Positions 8,659 to 16,133 of a stretch of 64,000 nucleotides of DNA are shown here, in pieces. Both the position numbers and the translations under genes were made by a program. The stretch's first letter is position 1; the number at the start of each line of letters is the position of its first letter. The notes below the pieces were generated by a model. The model did no database searches. It worked only from the letters and a program-made list of their open reading frames with translations, and was not told the DNA's origin. Source of the DNA: Thermoproteota archaeon (GTDB lineage Archaea; Korarchaeota; Korarchaeia; Korarchaeales; Korarchaeaceae); assembly GCA_027491915.1 (NCBI GenBank), contig JAOZGC010000002.1, positions 567,344 through 631,343 on the forward strand, in the 5' to 3' direction.

Positions 8659-8682
8659 GGTACCGGCAGCCGAAGTCCGGTC

Positions 8683-8688
8683 GGAGGT
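8683..8688 (+). promoter_or_regulatory. Shine-Dalgarno GGAGGT before the coiled-coil protein
   Basis: GGAGGT ends 7 nt before ATG 8696, with no TATA box in the 37-nt gap. The gene is therefore read from the upstream transcript with a classical ribosome binding site, unlike the leaderless first genes. Confidence 0.7.
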
Positions 8689-8695
8689 AGTCCGG

Positions 8696-9151
8696 ATGAC
8701 CTACAGGCTACCCAGGACCGTCAGGATCCTGCTCGAGGATTACAGGGCCAGGCTCAGCGAGTGCGAGTCCCGGGCCTCCGAGCTCGCGGAGAGGGTCGCC
8801 GAGCTGGAGGCCAGGCTGAGGGACCTGGAGGCGGCGGCCTCCCCGGGGGGCGAGCCCGGCCCGGCGGACCGGGGGGCGGACCTGGTCCGGGACCGAGACC
8901 AGGACCGGGACCTGGAGGTGGAGAGGCTCAGGGCCAGGGTCGAGGAGCTGACCAGGAGGCTGGAGGAGCTGGAGTCCCTGGACATGGGCAAGTTGGAGGA
9001 GGATCTGCTGAGGCACCTGGCCGCCTCTGGGGGATGGTTCGACCTGCAGAAGGCCAGCGAGGAGCTTGGAGTCTCGCCCAGGGCCGTCATGGCCGCCGCC
9101 AGGTCCCTGGCCTCCAAGGGGGCCCTGATCCTGGTGGAGAGGGAGGGCTGA
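8696..9151 (+). CDS. Coiled-coil protein with C-terminal winged helix
   Basis: A 151-residue soluble protein. Residues 15-55 and 75-100 have heptad-rich, strongly charged helices (coiled coil). Residues 105-150 form a small winged-helix-like domain (FDLQKASEELGVSPRAVMAA). It has a good Shine-Dalgarno and its TGA overlaps the ATG of the next gene, so the pair is translationally coupled. Likely a DNA-binding or scaffold partner of the metalloprotease-like protein. Exact function unknown. Confidence 0.75.
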   Translation: MTYRLPRTVRILLEDYRARLSECESRASELAERVAELEARLRDLEAAASPGGEPGPADRGADLVRDRDQDRDLEVERLRARVEELTRRLEELESLDMGKLEEDLLRHLAASGGWFDLQKASEELGVSPRAVMAAARSLASKGALILVEREG

Positions 9152-10467
9152 TGGACCCGCCGGGGGACCCGCGCGAGTTCGTGAGGAGGCTGCCCCTGAT
9201 GGCCGGCTGCCCCCCCAGGGTGAGGGCCGGGCTGCTGGCGGAGATGGGGGAAGAGAGGGCCGCCCCCTCCTCGGGCCACGCCCTGCCCCCGGAGGTCGTG
9301 CTGACCCCCATGGCCTACTTCCTCTACGAGTTCCTGAAGGAGGCCGCCAGGGTGATCCAGGAGGAGGCCGGGGAGAGCCTGGGCGGCGCCCTGGGGAGGA
9401 GGGCCTTCGAGAGGGTGCGCAGGAGGCTGGCGGGCAGGGTGCCCCGGGGGGCGATGCCCACCCAGGAGGAGGCGGTCCAGATAGCCGCCCTCTACCTGAG
9501 GCCCGCCTCCGTACCTCCCCCTCCCTCCCCCTCGGCCAGGAGGGTCAGGACCTCGGACGACCTGGCATCCGGCAGGTGGGCCGTCAGGGTTTTCCGGCCG
9601 GGCACCGTCGAGGCGGCCGCGGCCAGGCTCCTGCTGCTGTCCAGGGTGTCCGGCCTCTCCCGCCGGGAGCTGGGGGAGCTCTCCTCCCTGATCCTGGGGC
9701 TGGCCCGGGAGAGGCTGGGCGTGGACCCCGGGGACTACCCGGTCTCCTTCGACCGCCTCGCCCCCGCGGCCTCCGCCCACCCGTCCGGCGGGGCGGTGAT
9801 CCCCTACGACCCGGATTCGGCCATCCCGGACGCCGGGAGGCTCGCGGCCCACCTGGCGCACGAGGCGGCGGGCCACGGCTTCTTCTACAGGAAGACCGCG
9901 GCCGGCCGGATCCTGTCCAGGCTCGCCGCGGCCGAGGCCTCCGCCTCCGGGGTGGAGGCCGCCGAGGCCTCCGACAGGCTCAGGATCTTCGGGTGGACCA
10001 CCGTGGTGGTGGACGAGGGGTTCGCCCTCTGGGTCGAGCTGGCCGTCCTCAGGGAGCTGAGGCCGGTGCTGGGGGAGGCCATCCTCGAGGAGGAGATGAT
10101 GAGGTACCTCCTGCCCGACTCCGATCCCTACGGTCGGACCGACTCGGAGTACTTCGAGCGGGTCTACGGGAGGGCCGTCAACCCCTACAAGGAGGGGTAC
10201 TCGGCCCTCTTCGACCTGGAGAGGATCTGGGGGAGGAGGTGCGCCGTGGAGGCCGTCAGGGTGGCGGCCGGGATCGCGGACTACGGGCCCGAGGGCAGGG
10301 GGGTGGCCGATCTGAGGGAGCTGGTGTCTTCCCACCCGGAGTTCTGCCCGGATCAGAGGCTGATGGCCGTCAGGGCCGCGGCCCTGGACGACCCCGGGGC
10401 CGCCAGGCCCAACGGCCCGGGCGCCTTCAGGGAATTCGCCCGGCGGGCCCTGTCCCGCCTGGGGTAG
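9151..10467 (+). CDS. Putative zinc metalloprotease with HEXXGH motif
   Basis: 438 residues, no signal peptide and no transmembrane helix, so cytoplasmic. The central motif LAHEAAGHGFFY (about residue 240) has the HEXXGH spacing known from the dipeptidyl peptidase III family (M49) rather than HEXXH. About 45 residues on, VVVDEGFALWVE supplies a Glu that could be the third zinc ligand. These are what I see; the overall sequence is not recognisably M49, so substrate and family are open. ATG 9151 overlaps the upstream stop. The context (sensor with inner winged helix, coiled-coil/winged-helix partner) suggests a regulatory protease, but that is inference. Confidence 0.6.
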   Translation: MDPPGDPREFVRRLPLMAGCPPRVRAGLLAEMGEERAAPSSGHALPPEVVLTPMAYFLYEFLKEAARVIQEEAGESLGGALGRRAFERVRRRLAGRVPRGAMPTQEEAVQIAALYLRPASVPPPPSPSARRVRTSDDLASGRWAVRVFRPGTVEAAAARLLLLSRVSGLSRRELGELSSLILGLARERLGVDPGDYPVSFDRLAPAASAHPSGGAVIPYDPDSAIPDAGRLAAHLAHEAAGHGFFYRKTAAGRILSRLAAAEASASGVEAAEASDRLRIFGWTTVVVDEGFALWVELAVLRELRPVLGEAILEEEMMRYLLPDSDPYGRTDSEYFERVYGRAVNPYKEGYSALFDLERIWGRRCAVEAVRVAAGIADYGPEGRGVADLRELVSSHPEFCPDQRLMAVRAAALDDPGAARPNGPGAFREFARRALSRLG

Positions 10468-10490
10468 GTCCTCCGGCCCCAGGGCGGCAA

Positions 10491-10499
10491 CTATATTTA
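10491..10499 (+). promoter_or_regulatory. TATA box for the KaiC/GvpD-like gene
   Basis: CTATATTTA centred about 26 nt before GTG 10521, giving a leaderless start. Confidence 0.7.
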
Positions 10500-10520
10500 C
10501 CGGGGACGCGGGAGATCTGT

Positions 10521-11909
10521 GTGGCGGGTTCCGGCTCTATAGGAGAGGATGATAGACTGCCCGATTTCCTGAGGGAATTCTTCGGCCTCCCCTGGACCAA
10601 GGTGGCCGTGATAAGGGGGGGACCCGGAACCGGGAAGACCGCCCTGGCCCTGACCATCTCGGAGTGGCTGGTCGAGACCGGCCGTGAGGTGATATACTCC
10701 AGCTCCGACGTGTCGGAGGAGAGGCTGGCGGGCCAGTTCCCATGGATACGGGACCTCCTCGGATCCGGCCTCTCGGTGAGGGCGGGGCCGGTCCGGGCCA
10801 GGGAGCCGCGCCACCTTCCACTGATATTCTACGAACACGTCGAGGAGGCCCCGGACGCCATAGTCATAGACTCCTGGAACTCCTTCACCTACGAGCTGGA
10901 CGAGAGGGACGCCCTCAGGGCCGCCAGGTCGGTCAGCGAGATGACCAGGAAGTACGGCGGGAAGGTCGTGCTCATAGAGGAGGGGGACGGCTGGTCCCCC
11001 CTGGACTACGTGGCGGACGTCCTGATCGGGCTGGACAGGACCCTCCTGGGCGGGAGGGTGATGCGGAAGGTGACCCTGGAGAAGGTCAGGGGGCTCGGGG
11101 TCTCCTGGGCCAGATCCCCCTTCACCCTGGCCGGGGGGAGGTTCAGGATCCTGAGGCCCCGGAGCTTCTCCCCGCCCCCCAGGGGGGAGAGGGAGCCCTT
11201 CCCCCCGGCCGACCTATCCCGGGATCGCCTGCCGCCCGGGGTCGCCGGGATGGACGAGATCCTGGGGGGAGGGTGGAGGAGGGGGACGGTCAACCTGATC
11301 AAGCTCGGGCCCGGGGCCGGGGTGGCCTACATGCCCCTGCTGGCCAACCCCATAATGGCCTTCCTCAACGGGGGAGGGGCGTACGTGAGCATCCTCTCTG
11401 GCAGGTTCAGCCCAGAGTCGGTGGTGGACGTCCTCCTGGGCGGGTACGTGCCCGACGTGGAGGACAGGGTGGCCTTCGCCTTCCCGGGGAGGTACCGCTA
11501 CTCCGGCCGCCTGAGGGTGCTCTCCCCCGAGGGCGAGAGCGCCGAGGAGTTCCTCATAGTCCTGGACGAGGCCGAGGAGGCGATGAGGGCCAGGTCCGGC
11601 GACGGGAGCATAATCTGGTTCGTGGGGCTGGACAGCCTCGAGTGGTCCCTGGGCATGGAGGGGGCCCTGAGGGCCTTCCGCGCGATATCCATCAAGACCA
11701 GGACCAGGGGGGACCTGTGCTTCGCGGTCTCCAGGGAGGACCAGCTCCTGCCCGGGTACGTGGCCGACTCGGCCGACACCCTCTGGGAGATCTCGTCGGA
11801 GGAGGGGGTCCCCATACTCTACGGCCTCAACCCCCACACCGGGGCCTTCGGCGTGGAGGCGGACTACTCCGGCCCGCTGCCCAGGGCCGAGGTGATCCCC
11901 ATACTCTGA
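10521..11909 (+). CDS. KaiC/GvpD-like RecA-fold ATPase with degenerate second P-loop
   Basis: About 462 residues with two RecA-type halves. The N-terminal half has a clean Walker A (RGGPGTGKTALAL, about residues 33-45) and a Walker B-like AIVIDSWNSF. The second half opens like KaiC domains (GVAGMDEILGGGWRRGTVN), but the P-loop reads KLGPGAGVAYMPL and lacks the Lys-Thr pair, so it probably does not hydrolyse ATP. The layout recalls GvpD and archaeal KaiC-like regulators. No gas-vesicle genes are nearby, so a general regulatory or signalling ATPase is more likely. GTG 10521 is chosen from the TATA box at 10491-10499. It converges with the flavodiiron gene, stop to stop. Confidence 0.75.
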   Translation: MAGSGSIGEDDRLPDFLREFFGLPWTKVAVIRGGPGTGKTALALTISEWLVETGREVIYSSSDVSEERLAGQFPWIRDLLGSGLSVRAGPVRAREPRHLPLIFYEHVEEAPDAIVIDSWNSFTYELDERDALRAARSVSEMTRKYGGKVVLIEEGDGWSPLDYVADVLIGLDRTLLGGRVMRKVTLEKVRGLGVSWARSPFTLAGGRFRILRPRSFSPPPRGEREPFPPADLSRDRLPPGVAGMDEILGGGWRRGTVNLIKLGPGAGVAYMPLLANPIMAFLNGGGAYVSILSGRFSPESVVDVLLGGYVPDVEDRVAFAFPGRYRYSGRLRVLSPEGESAEEFLIVLDEAEEAMRARSGDGSIIWFVGLDSLEWSLGMEGALRAFRAISIKTRTRGDLCFAVSREDQLLPGYVADSADTLWEISSEEGVPILYGLNPHTGAFGVEADYSGPLPRAEVIPIL

Positions 11910-13100
11910 TCACCGGAGGAACCTCTCCCGGGCCTCCGCCGCCAGCCTCCTGCCCAACTCCCCGGCCTCCGCCAGCTCCCCCTCCGAGGGGGATCCCCTC
12001 ACCTCCAGGGAGGCCACCACCGGCAGGCCCGCCGACTCCAGCCTCTCCCTGGCCACCCTGACCCCGCCGCCGGCCCAGCCGTGGACCCCGACCACGGCGG
12101 CCACCTTGTTCTTGGGCCTGTACTCCTCCAGCAGGTCCAGGTAGAAGGTTATCCCCAGGAAGGGGCGCCCGTTGTGGGTGCTGGTGGCGATCAGCAGGGC
12201 CGCGGCGTCCAGGGTCTCGGCCAGGAGGTCGTCCGGATCCCAGGAGGCCGAGTCCGCGACCGTGACCTCCAGCCCTCCCTCGGCCAGGCCCCCCGCGGCC
12301 GCCCGGGCCAGGGCCTCGGTCCTCCCGTACTGGCTGCCAACCACCACCAGGGCCCGGGCCAGGGGCCTCCAGGAGGCCCACCTCTCGTAGAGGTCCAGGA
12401 TCTCCCCCACCTCCCTGTGGAGGGCCCCGTGGGACGGGGCCAGGATCCGGGGCCCCAGCTCCCTGACCCTGGAGACAGCCCGGCCCACCATAGCCGGGTA
12501 TATGCCGAGTATCGACGCGTAGTAGTCCCTAAGCTCGAAGGACTCGGGATCCTCGTCGTAGAACTCCGCCTCGGACGCCCCGTGGGACCCGAAGAGGTCG
12601 CACGTGAACAGGACTCCCTCCTCCGGCAGGTGGGTCATCATGGTCTCCGGCCAGTGGACGAAGGGGGCCGCGACGAACCTGAGGGTCCTCCCGCCCAGGT
12701 CCACCGAGTCCCCGTCCCCCACCTCCCTGAACCTGCCGGAGGGGAGACCCGCCAGCTTCTCCCCTATCTCCAGCGCCCTCTTGGTCCCCAGCAGGGCGGC
12801 CCCGGGGGCCCTCTCCAGGACCCTGGCCAGGGTCCCCGAGTGGTCCGGCTCCACGTGCTGCGCGACCACGTGGGTTATCTCCGCCGGGTCGACCTCGGAC
12901 TCCAGAGCATCCCAGAACGGGTCCGAGACCCTCTCGTCGGCTCCGTCTATCAGGGCCGTTCCCTCGGATCCCCTCACCAGGTAGAAGTTGTAGGAGGTCC
13001 CCCTGGGGATCGGCCAGAAGTTCTCAAACCTCTCGAAGGCGTCGTTCAGTATCCTGAACGCGGTGATCCCCGGGGCCAGCTCGAACTTGACGTACCTCAA
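11910..13100 (-). CDS. Flavodiiron protein (A-type; oxygen or NO reductase)
   Basis: About 396 residues. The N-terminal MBL-fold diiron domain has the ligand set HVEPDH, the later His in FVHWPETMMTH, Asp in CDLFGSHG and His in APSHGALH. The C-terminal flavodoxin domain begins with ALVVVGSQYGRTEALARA, and STHNGRPFLG binds FMN. It reduces O2 to water (or NO to N2O) using rubredoxin or F420H2. A rubredoxin is encoded at 53975. TTG 13100 is preferred over an in-frame TTG at 13136 because GGTTTTCC (minus, 13125-13132) is spaced for a leaderless start there. Divergent from sfsA. Confidence 0.92.
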   Translation of the reverse strand: MRYVKFELAPGITAFRILNDAFERFENFWPIPRGTSYNFYLVRGSEGTALIDGADERVSDPFWDALESEVDPAEITHVVAQHVEPDHSGTLARVLERAPGAALLGTKRALEIGEKLAGLPSGRFREVGDGDSVDLGGRTLRFVAAPFVHWPETMMTHLPEEGVLFTCDLFGSHGASEAEFYDEDPESFELRDYYASILGIYPAMVGRAVSRVRELGPRILAPSHGALHREVGEILDLYERWASWRPLARALVVVGSQYGRTEALARAAAGGLAEGGLEVTVADSASWDPDDLLAETLDAAALLIATSTHNGRPFLGITFYLDLLEEYRPKNKVAAVVGVHGWAGGGVRVARERLESAGLPVVASLEVRGSPSEGELAEAGELGRRLAAEARERFLR

Positions 13101-13124
13101 CCCGCCGCACCCCGGCCCGCCTCC

Positions 13125-13144
13125 GGAAAACCTCAAAAAGTTCT
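13125..13144. promoter_or_regulatory. Compact bidirectional promoter between flavodiiron gene and sfsA
   Basis: A 20-bp AT-rich patch holds both TATA elements: GGTTTTCC on the minus strand (27 nt before TTG 13100) and CTCAAAAAG on the plus strand (about 27 nt before TTG 13163). The two start codons are only 62 nt apart. Confidence 0.6.
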
Positions 13145-13162
13145 CCCTCGCGGACCGGCGGG

Positions 13163-13852
13163 TTGATCGTCCGGGGCACGCTGAGGTTCGGCCGGTTCAG
13201 GGAGAGGCTCAACAGGTTCGCGGTCTCGCTGGACGACCTCTCGGGCCGCAGGAGGAGGTGCCACCTCAGGGACCCTGGGAGGCTGTCCGAGCTCCTGCTG
13301 CCGGGCGCCGGGATCCTCTTCCTGGAGAGGAGGTCCCCGGGCAGGTCCACCGACTGCGAGGTCCTGGCCGTCTGGGACGGGGTCCTCTGGACGGTGGTGA
13401 ACTCCGGCCTCCACTCGGGCCTGGCCGAGGAGCTGATATCATCCGGGAGGGCGCGGCCCATACCGGCGGCCCCCCTGAGGAGAGAGGTCAGGTTCCGGGA
13501 CAGCCGCCTGGATTTCCTTGTGTCCTCCGACCCGCCGTGGCTCGTGGAGGTGAAGGGCTGCACCCTGGTCAGGGACGGGCTGGCCCTCTTCCCGGACGCG
13601 CCGACCGAGAGGGGGACCAGGCACGTCTCGGCCCTGGAGGCCGCCCTGGGGGAGGGCTACCGGGCGGCCGTCCTCTTCCTGGTGATGAGGCCCGACGCCC
13701 GGGCCCTGGTCCCGAACCGGGAGGCCGACCCGAGGTTCGCCGAGGCCCTGATCTCGGCGGCCGACGCCGGGGTGGAGACCCTGGCCCACACCTTCAGGCT
13801 CTCCGGGAGGGTCGTGGAGCCCGTCGAGCCCATACCCGTGCTGCTGGGGTGA
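13163..13852 (+). CDS. sfsA: SfsA family DNA/RNA-binding protein, putative nuclease
   Basis: 229 residues, the family's normal length. Recognised by the N-terminal OB-like part (HLRDPGRLSELLLPGA) and the restriction-endonuclease-like core with Asp in RLDFLV and Glu-Val-Lys in PWLVEVKGCTLV, followed by FPDAPTERGTRHVSAL and YRAAVLFLVMRPDA. Nucleic-acid binding is known; the cellular role is not settled. The TTG start fits the bidirectional promoter. Confidence 0.95.
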   Translation: MIVRGTLRFGRFRERLNRFAVSLDDLSGRRRRCHLRDPGRLSELLLPGAGILFLERRSPGRSTDCEVLAVWDGVLWTVVNSGLHSGLAEELISSGRARPIPAAPLRREVRFRDSRLDFLVSSDPPWLVEVKGCTLVRDGLALFPDAPTERGTRHVSALEAALGEGYRAAVLFLVMRPDARALVPNREADPRFAEALISAADAGVETLAHTFRLSGRVVEPVEPIPVLLG

Positions 13853-13937
13853 GCCCGCGCCAGCCCCGAGTGGCCGCGCCTCGGGATCCGGGCCCGAGAC
13901 CGTCCCCCTTTAAAATACCACGATCCCCGGGGAACCC

Positions 13938-14234
13938 GTGGGCGTCTCCTACCTGGTCGACCTCTCCGCCGGGCGCGACTGGCTGGACCTGGTCTCCGAG
14001 TTCCGCAGGGAGCTGGAGTCCAGGCTCGGCCCCAGGCTCAGGAGGGTGGTCGCCAGGGGATCCCCGGACGACCTGGTCTACGACAGCAACGTCTTCGTCT
14101 TCGTGGACAGGGTGGACGGGGACGTCCTCAGGGCCGTCGCGGCCGCTGCCCTTGAGGTCCAGGAGAGGCTCGGGGCCGAGGGCCTGAACCCCATGACCGT
14201 GGAGGAGGGGGAGGTTGAGCCTCGACAAGGCTAG
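13938..14234 (+). CDS. Degenerate MNT nucleotidyltransferase-like protein (antitoxin candidate)
   Basis: 98 residues. The core VVARGSPDDLVYDSNVFVFV keeps the GS of the nucleotidyltransferase fold, but the usual DxD is DSN, so catalysis is doubtful. GTG 13938 has TATA CTTTAAAATA (13908-13917) 26 nt upstream. The 3' end overlaps the HEPN gene by 20 nt. MNT/HEPN pairs are toxin-antitoxin systems in archaea; here the role is inferred from pairing. Confidence 0.7.
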   Translation: MGVSYLVDLSAGRDWLDLVSEFRRELESRLGPRLRRVVARGSPDDLVYDSNVFVFVDRVDGDVLRAVAAAALEVQERLGAEGLNPMTVEEGEVEPRQG

Positions 14235-14592
14235 GCTCCTCCTGATCCAGGCCGAGAGGGACCTGGAGATCGGGTGCTTCGACAAGGCCGCCAGCGCGGC
14301 CTACATGGCGGCCAGGATGGCCGCCGAGGTCCTCCTCAGGTCCCTGGGTCAGAGGGGGATCCCGAGGAGGGACGACAAGCTGGCGAGGGCCGTCGCCAAC
14401 CTTGGGATGAGGCCCGAGGCGGAGGAGCTGATGAGGCTCTACGAGGTCAGGAAGAGGGCCGACTACTCCAGATACCCCGTGGACGCGGCCTCCGCGTCGG
14501 ACTGCGTCCGCGCGGCCGGGCGCCTGGTGGAATCCTTCGTCTCCAGGGTGACCCGGGGCGCCGGCGGTCGACCGGGGGGCGGGAGAACCTGA
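14215..14592 (+). CDS. HEPN-domain protein, UPF0332-like (toxin candidate)
   Basis: 125 residues, all-helical. It has the HEPN opening (LLLIQAERDLEIGCFDKAASAAYMAARMAAE) in two pieces and the RKRADYSRYP stretch typical of UPF0332-type HEPN proteins. No clear RxxxxH ribonuclease motif is visible. TTG 14215 lies inside the upstream MNT gene, giving tight translational coupling. The Gly/Arg-rich last 12 residues look non-essential. Confidence 0.78.
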   Translation: MSLDKARLLLIQAERDLEIGCFDKAASAAYMAARMAAEVLLRSLGQRGIPRRDDKLARAVANLGMRPEAEELMRLYEVRKRADYSRYPVDAASASDCVRAAGRLVESFVSRVTRGAGGRPGGGRT

Positions 14593-14944
14593 TCGGGCGG
14601 ATTCCCCTCGGCCAGCCCTCGGCCCGCATCTGGGGGGTCAGCCCGACCCCTCCTCTCCCCCCTCGGCCCATTCCCCACCCCTGGGGGTCACGGGGTCCCG
14701 GAAGCCTCCGCCCCTGATCCGGAGGTCCCCGTCGGCCAGAGGGGGACCACCTGCTCCCCGACGTGGGCCTCGACGGCCTCGGACCGCACGCGGCCGTGCT
14801 GCGTCCCCCACCTGATGGAGACGCACGCGGCCGACAGCGGGTGGCGCCTGAGGGGATCAGGAGGGGATCAGAAAGAGAAGGGGGAAGAAGATAAGGGAAG
14901 GGAAGGGAAGGAAGGGGGCCGGGGGCGGTGCGGCGGCCGGCCGG
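14593..14944. other. Intergenic interval with possible gene fragment and T/C-rich terminator tract
   Basis: Between the HEPN gene and the 3' end of cydA'. On the minus strand 14688-14846 is open for 53 codons with plausible protein composition (CVSIRWGTQHGRVRSEAVEA) but no start codon, so it may be a remnant. Bases 14862-14920 are pyrimidine-rich on the minus strand immediately after the cydA' stop and could terminate that operon. Confidence 0.4.
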
Positions 14945-16129
14945 TCAGCCCCCCTCCCCCTCGCCCTTCACCATGAAGTAGAAGAGGGCGGCCACGGCAG
15001 CCAGCAGCGGCACCAGCATGGCGGCGGTGATCCAGTAGAGCTCCGGCAGGTTGGCCAGGGAGTTCACGTTCTCCGCGGATATGGCCTGCACTATGGGCTC
15101 CGGCAGCGCCGCGGCCAGGTCCGGCCTGGCCACGAAGTAGGGGAGCTGGCTGAACATGTTGAGGAGCTCCCCGGATACGACCGTTGCCAGGGCCGCCGGC
15201 CCAGCCACCTTGGCCCACCTGAGGGCCGACGGGTCCACCGCCCCGCCAGCCAGGAGGGGCCTCCTCAGCAGGTAGGCGGCGGCCGCCAGCTGGACGGCCA
15301 CCAGCGCCATCTTGAGTATGAAGAGCCAGCTGTAGTCCGACTGGGCCGCCATCCCCATCAGGGAACCGATCACGTTGGCGAACTTGAAGGGGGTCGTCCA
15401 CCACAGTCCCGCCAGGTACCAGACGCCCAGCGGCACCATGATCACCACGGCGATGGCGCCGTACTTCGCCGCCGTCGAGGCCAGCTCCGCGTACCTCCTC
15501 CTGGCCTCCCCCTCCACCTCGGTCAGGCGCCAGGCGTAGGCAGACGCCAGGACCAGCGCGCCCACGGCCAGGCCGCCCACGACGCTCTTCAGGTACAGGG
15601 GGGCGAAGCTGGGGTTGGCGAGGGCCTCCGCCACGTCCAAGTAGGGCTTGGGCTCCAGGTGCAGTCCCTCTGGCGAGTTCAAGAAGGCGAAGACCGCCCT
15701 GAACCCCAGGGGGACGAGGAACCCCGTGAGGGCCATCGCGGCCCCTATGGCGGCGTGCAGCCCGGAGGATATCTTGTCCCACAGGTACCAGTAGCCCACT
15801 ATGGAAAGGAACCTGAGGGCTATGGCCATTATGGCCAGCCCGAACGGCACCCAGGTCAGGTGCCCCGCCAGTCCTATGAACTGGGGGTAGAAGCTCAGGA
15901 GGGCCACCGTGAAGGCGGTGCCGAACACCCCGGCTATGGCGTAGGTCCCGGCGTAGTACCTCATCAGGGTCTTGGACCTCTCGACCAGGAACCCGTCCCC
16001 CTTCTTCTCCCCGGTCCACTTCATCAGCGGTATGGCGGTGCTGAGCCCTATGTCCAGGTTGACCAGGGCTATGTGGACCCCGAAGACGAAGGGTATCAGG
16101 AACTCCACGGGCAGGGGTATGCCGGGCAT
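14945..16129 (-). CDS. Cytochrome bd-type oxidase second subunit, CydA' (CydA paralogue)
   Basis: 394 residues, about nine hydrophobic helices. It begins four nt after the CydA stop. It is a diverged CydA-type subunit (FVFGVHIALVNLDIGLST at the N-terminus, STAAKYGAIAVV and GELLNMFSQLPYF later), not CydB. It lacks the conserved CydA Q-loop and GRKPW motif. CydAA' bd oxidases without CydB are known from archaea. It probably dimerises with CydA in the cytoplasmic membrane; whether the pair reduces O2 with quinol or does something related depends on residues I cannot fully judge. Confidence 0.82.
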   Translation of the reverse strand: MPGIPLPVEFLIPFVFGVHIALVNLDIGLSTAIPLMKWTGEKKGDGFLVERSKTLMRYYAGTYAIAGVFGTAFTVALLSFYPQFIGLAGHLTWVPFGLAIMAIALRFLSIVGYWYLWDKISSGLHAAIGAAMALTGFLVPLGFRAVFAFLNSPEGLHLEPKPYLDVAEALANPSFAPLYLKSVVGGLAVGALVLASAYAWRLTEVEGEARRRYAELASTAAKYGAIAVVIMVPLGVWYLAGLWWTTPFKFANVIGSLMGMAAQSDYSWLFILKMALVAVQLAAAAYLLRRPLLAGGAVDPSALRWAKVAGPAALATVVSGELLNMFSQLPYFVARPDLAAALPEPIVQAISAENVNSLANLPELYWITAAMLVPLLAAVAALFYFMVKGEGEGG

Positions 16130-16133
16130 GCCA

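Noticed and set aside
10521-11909. Gas-vesicle regulator GvpD
   Set aside because: Fold is similar but no gas-vesicle genes in the window, so I use a broader name.
14718-14875. Separate gene on the minus strand
   Set aside because: No start codon and no recognised motif; recorded only as a possible fragment.
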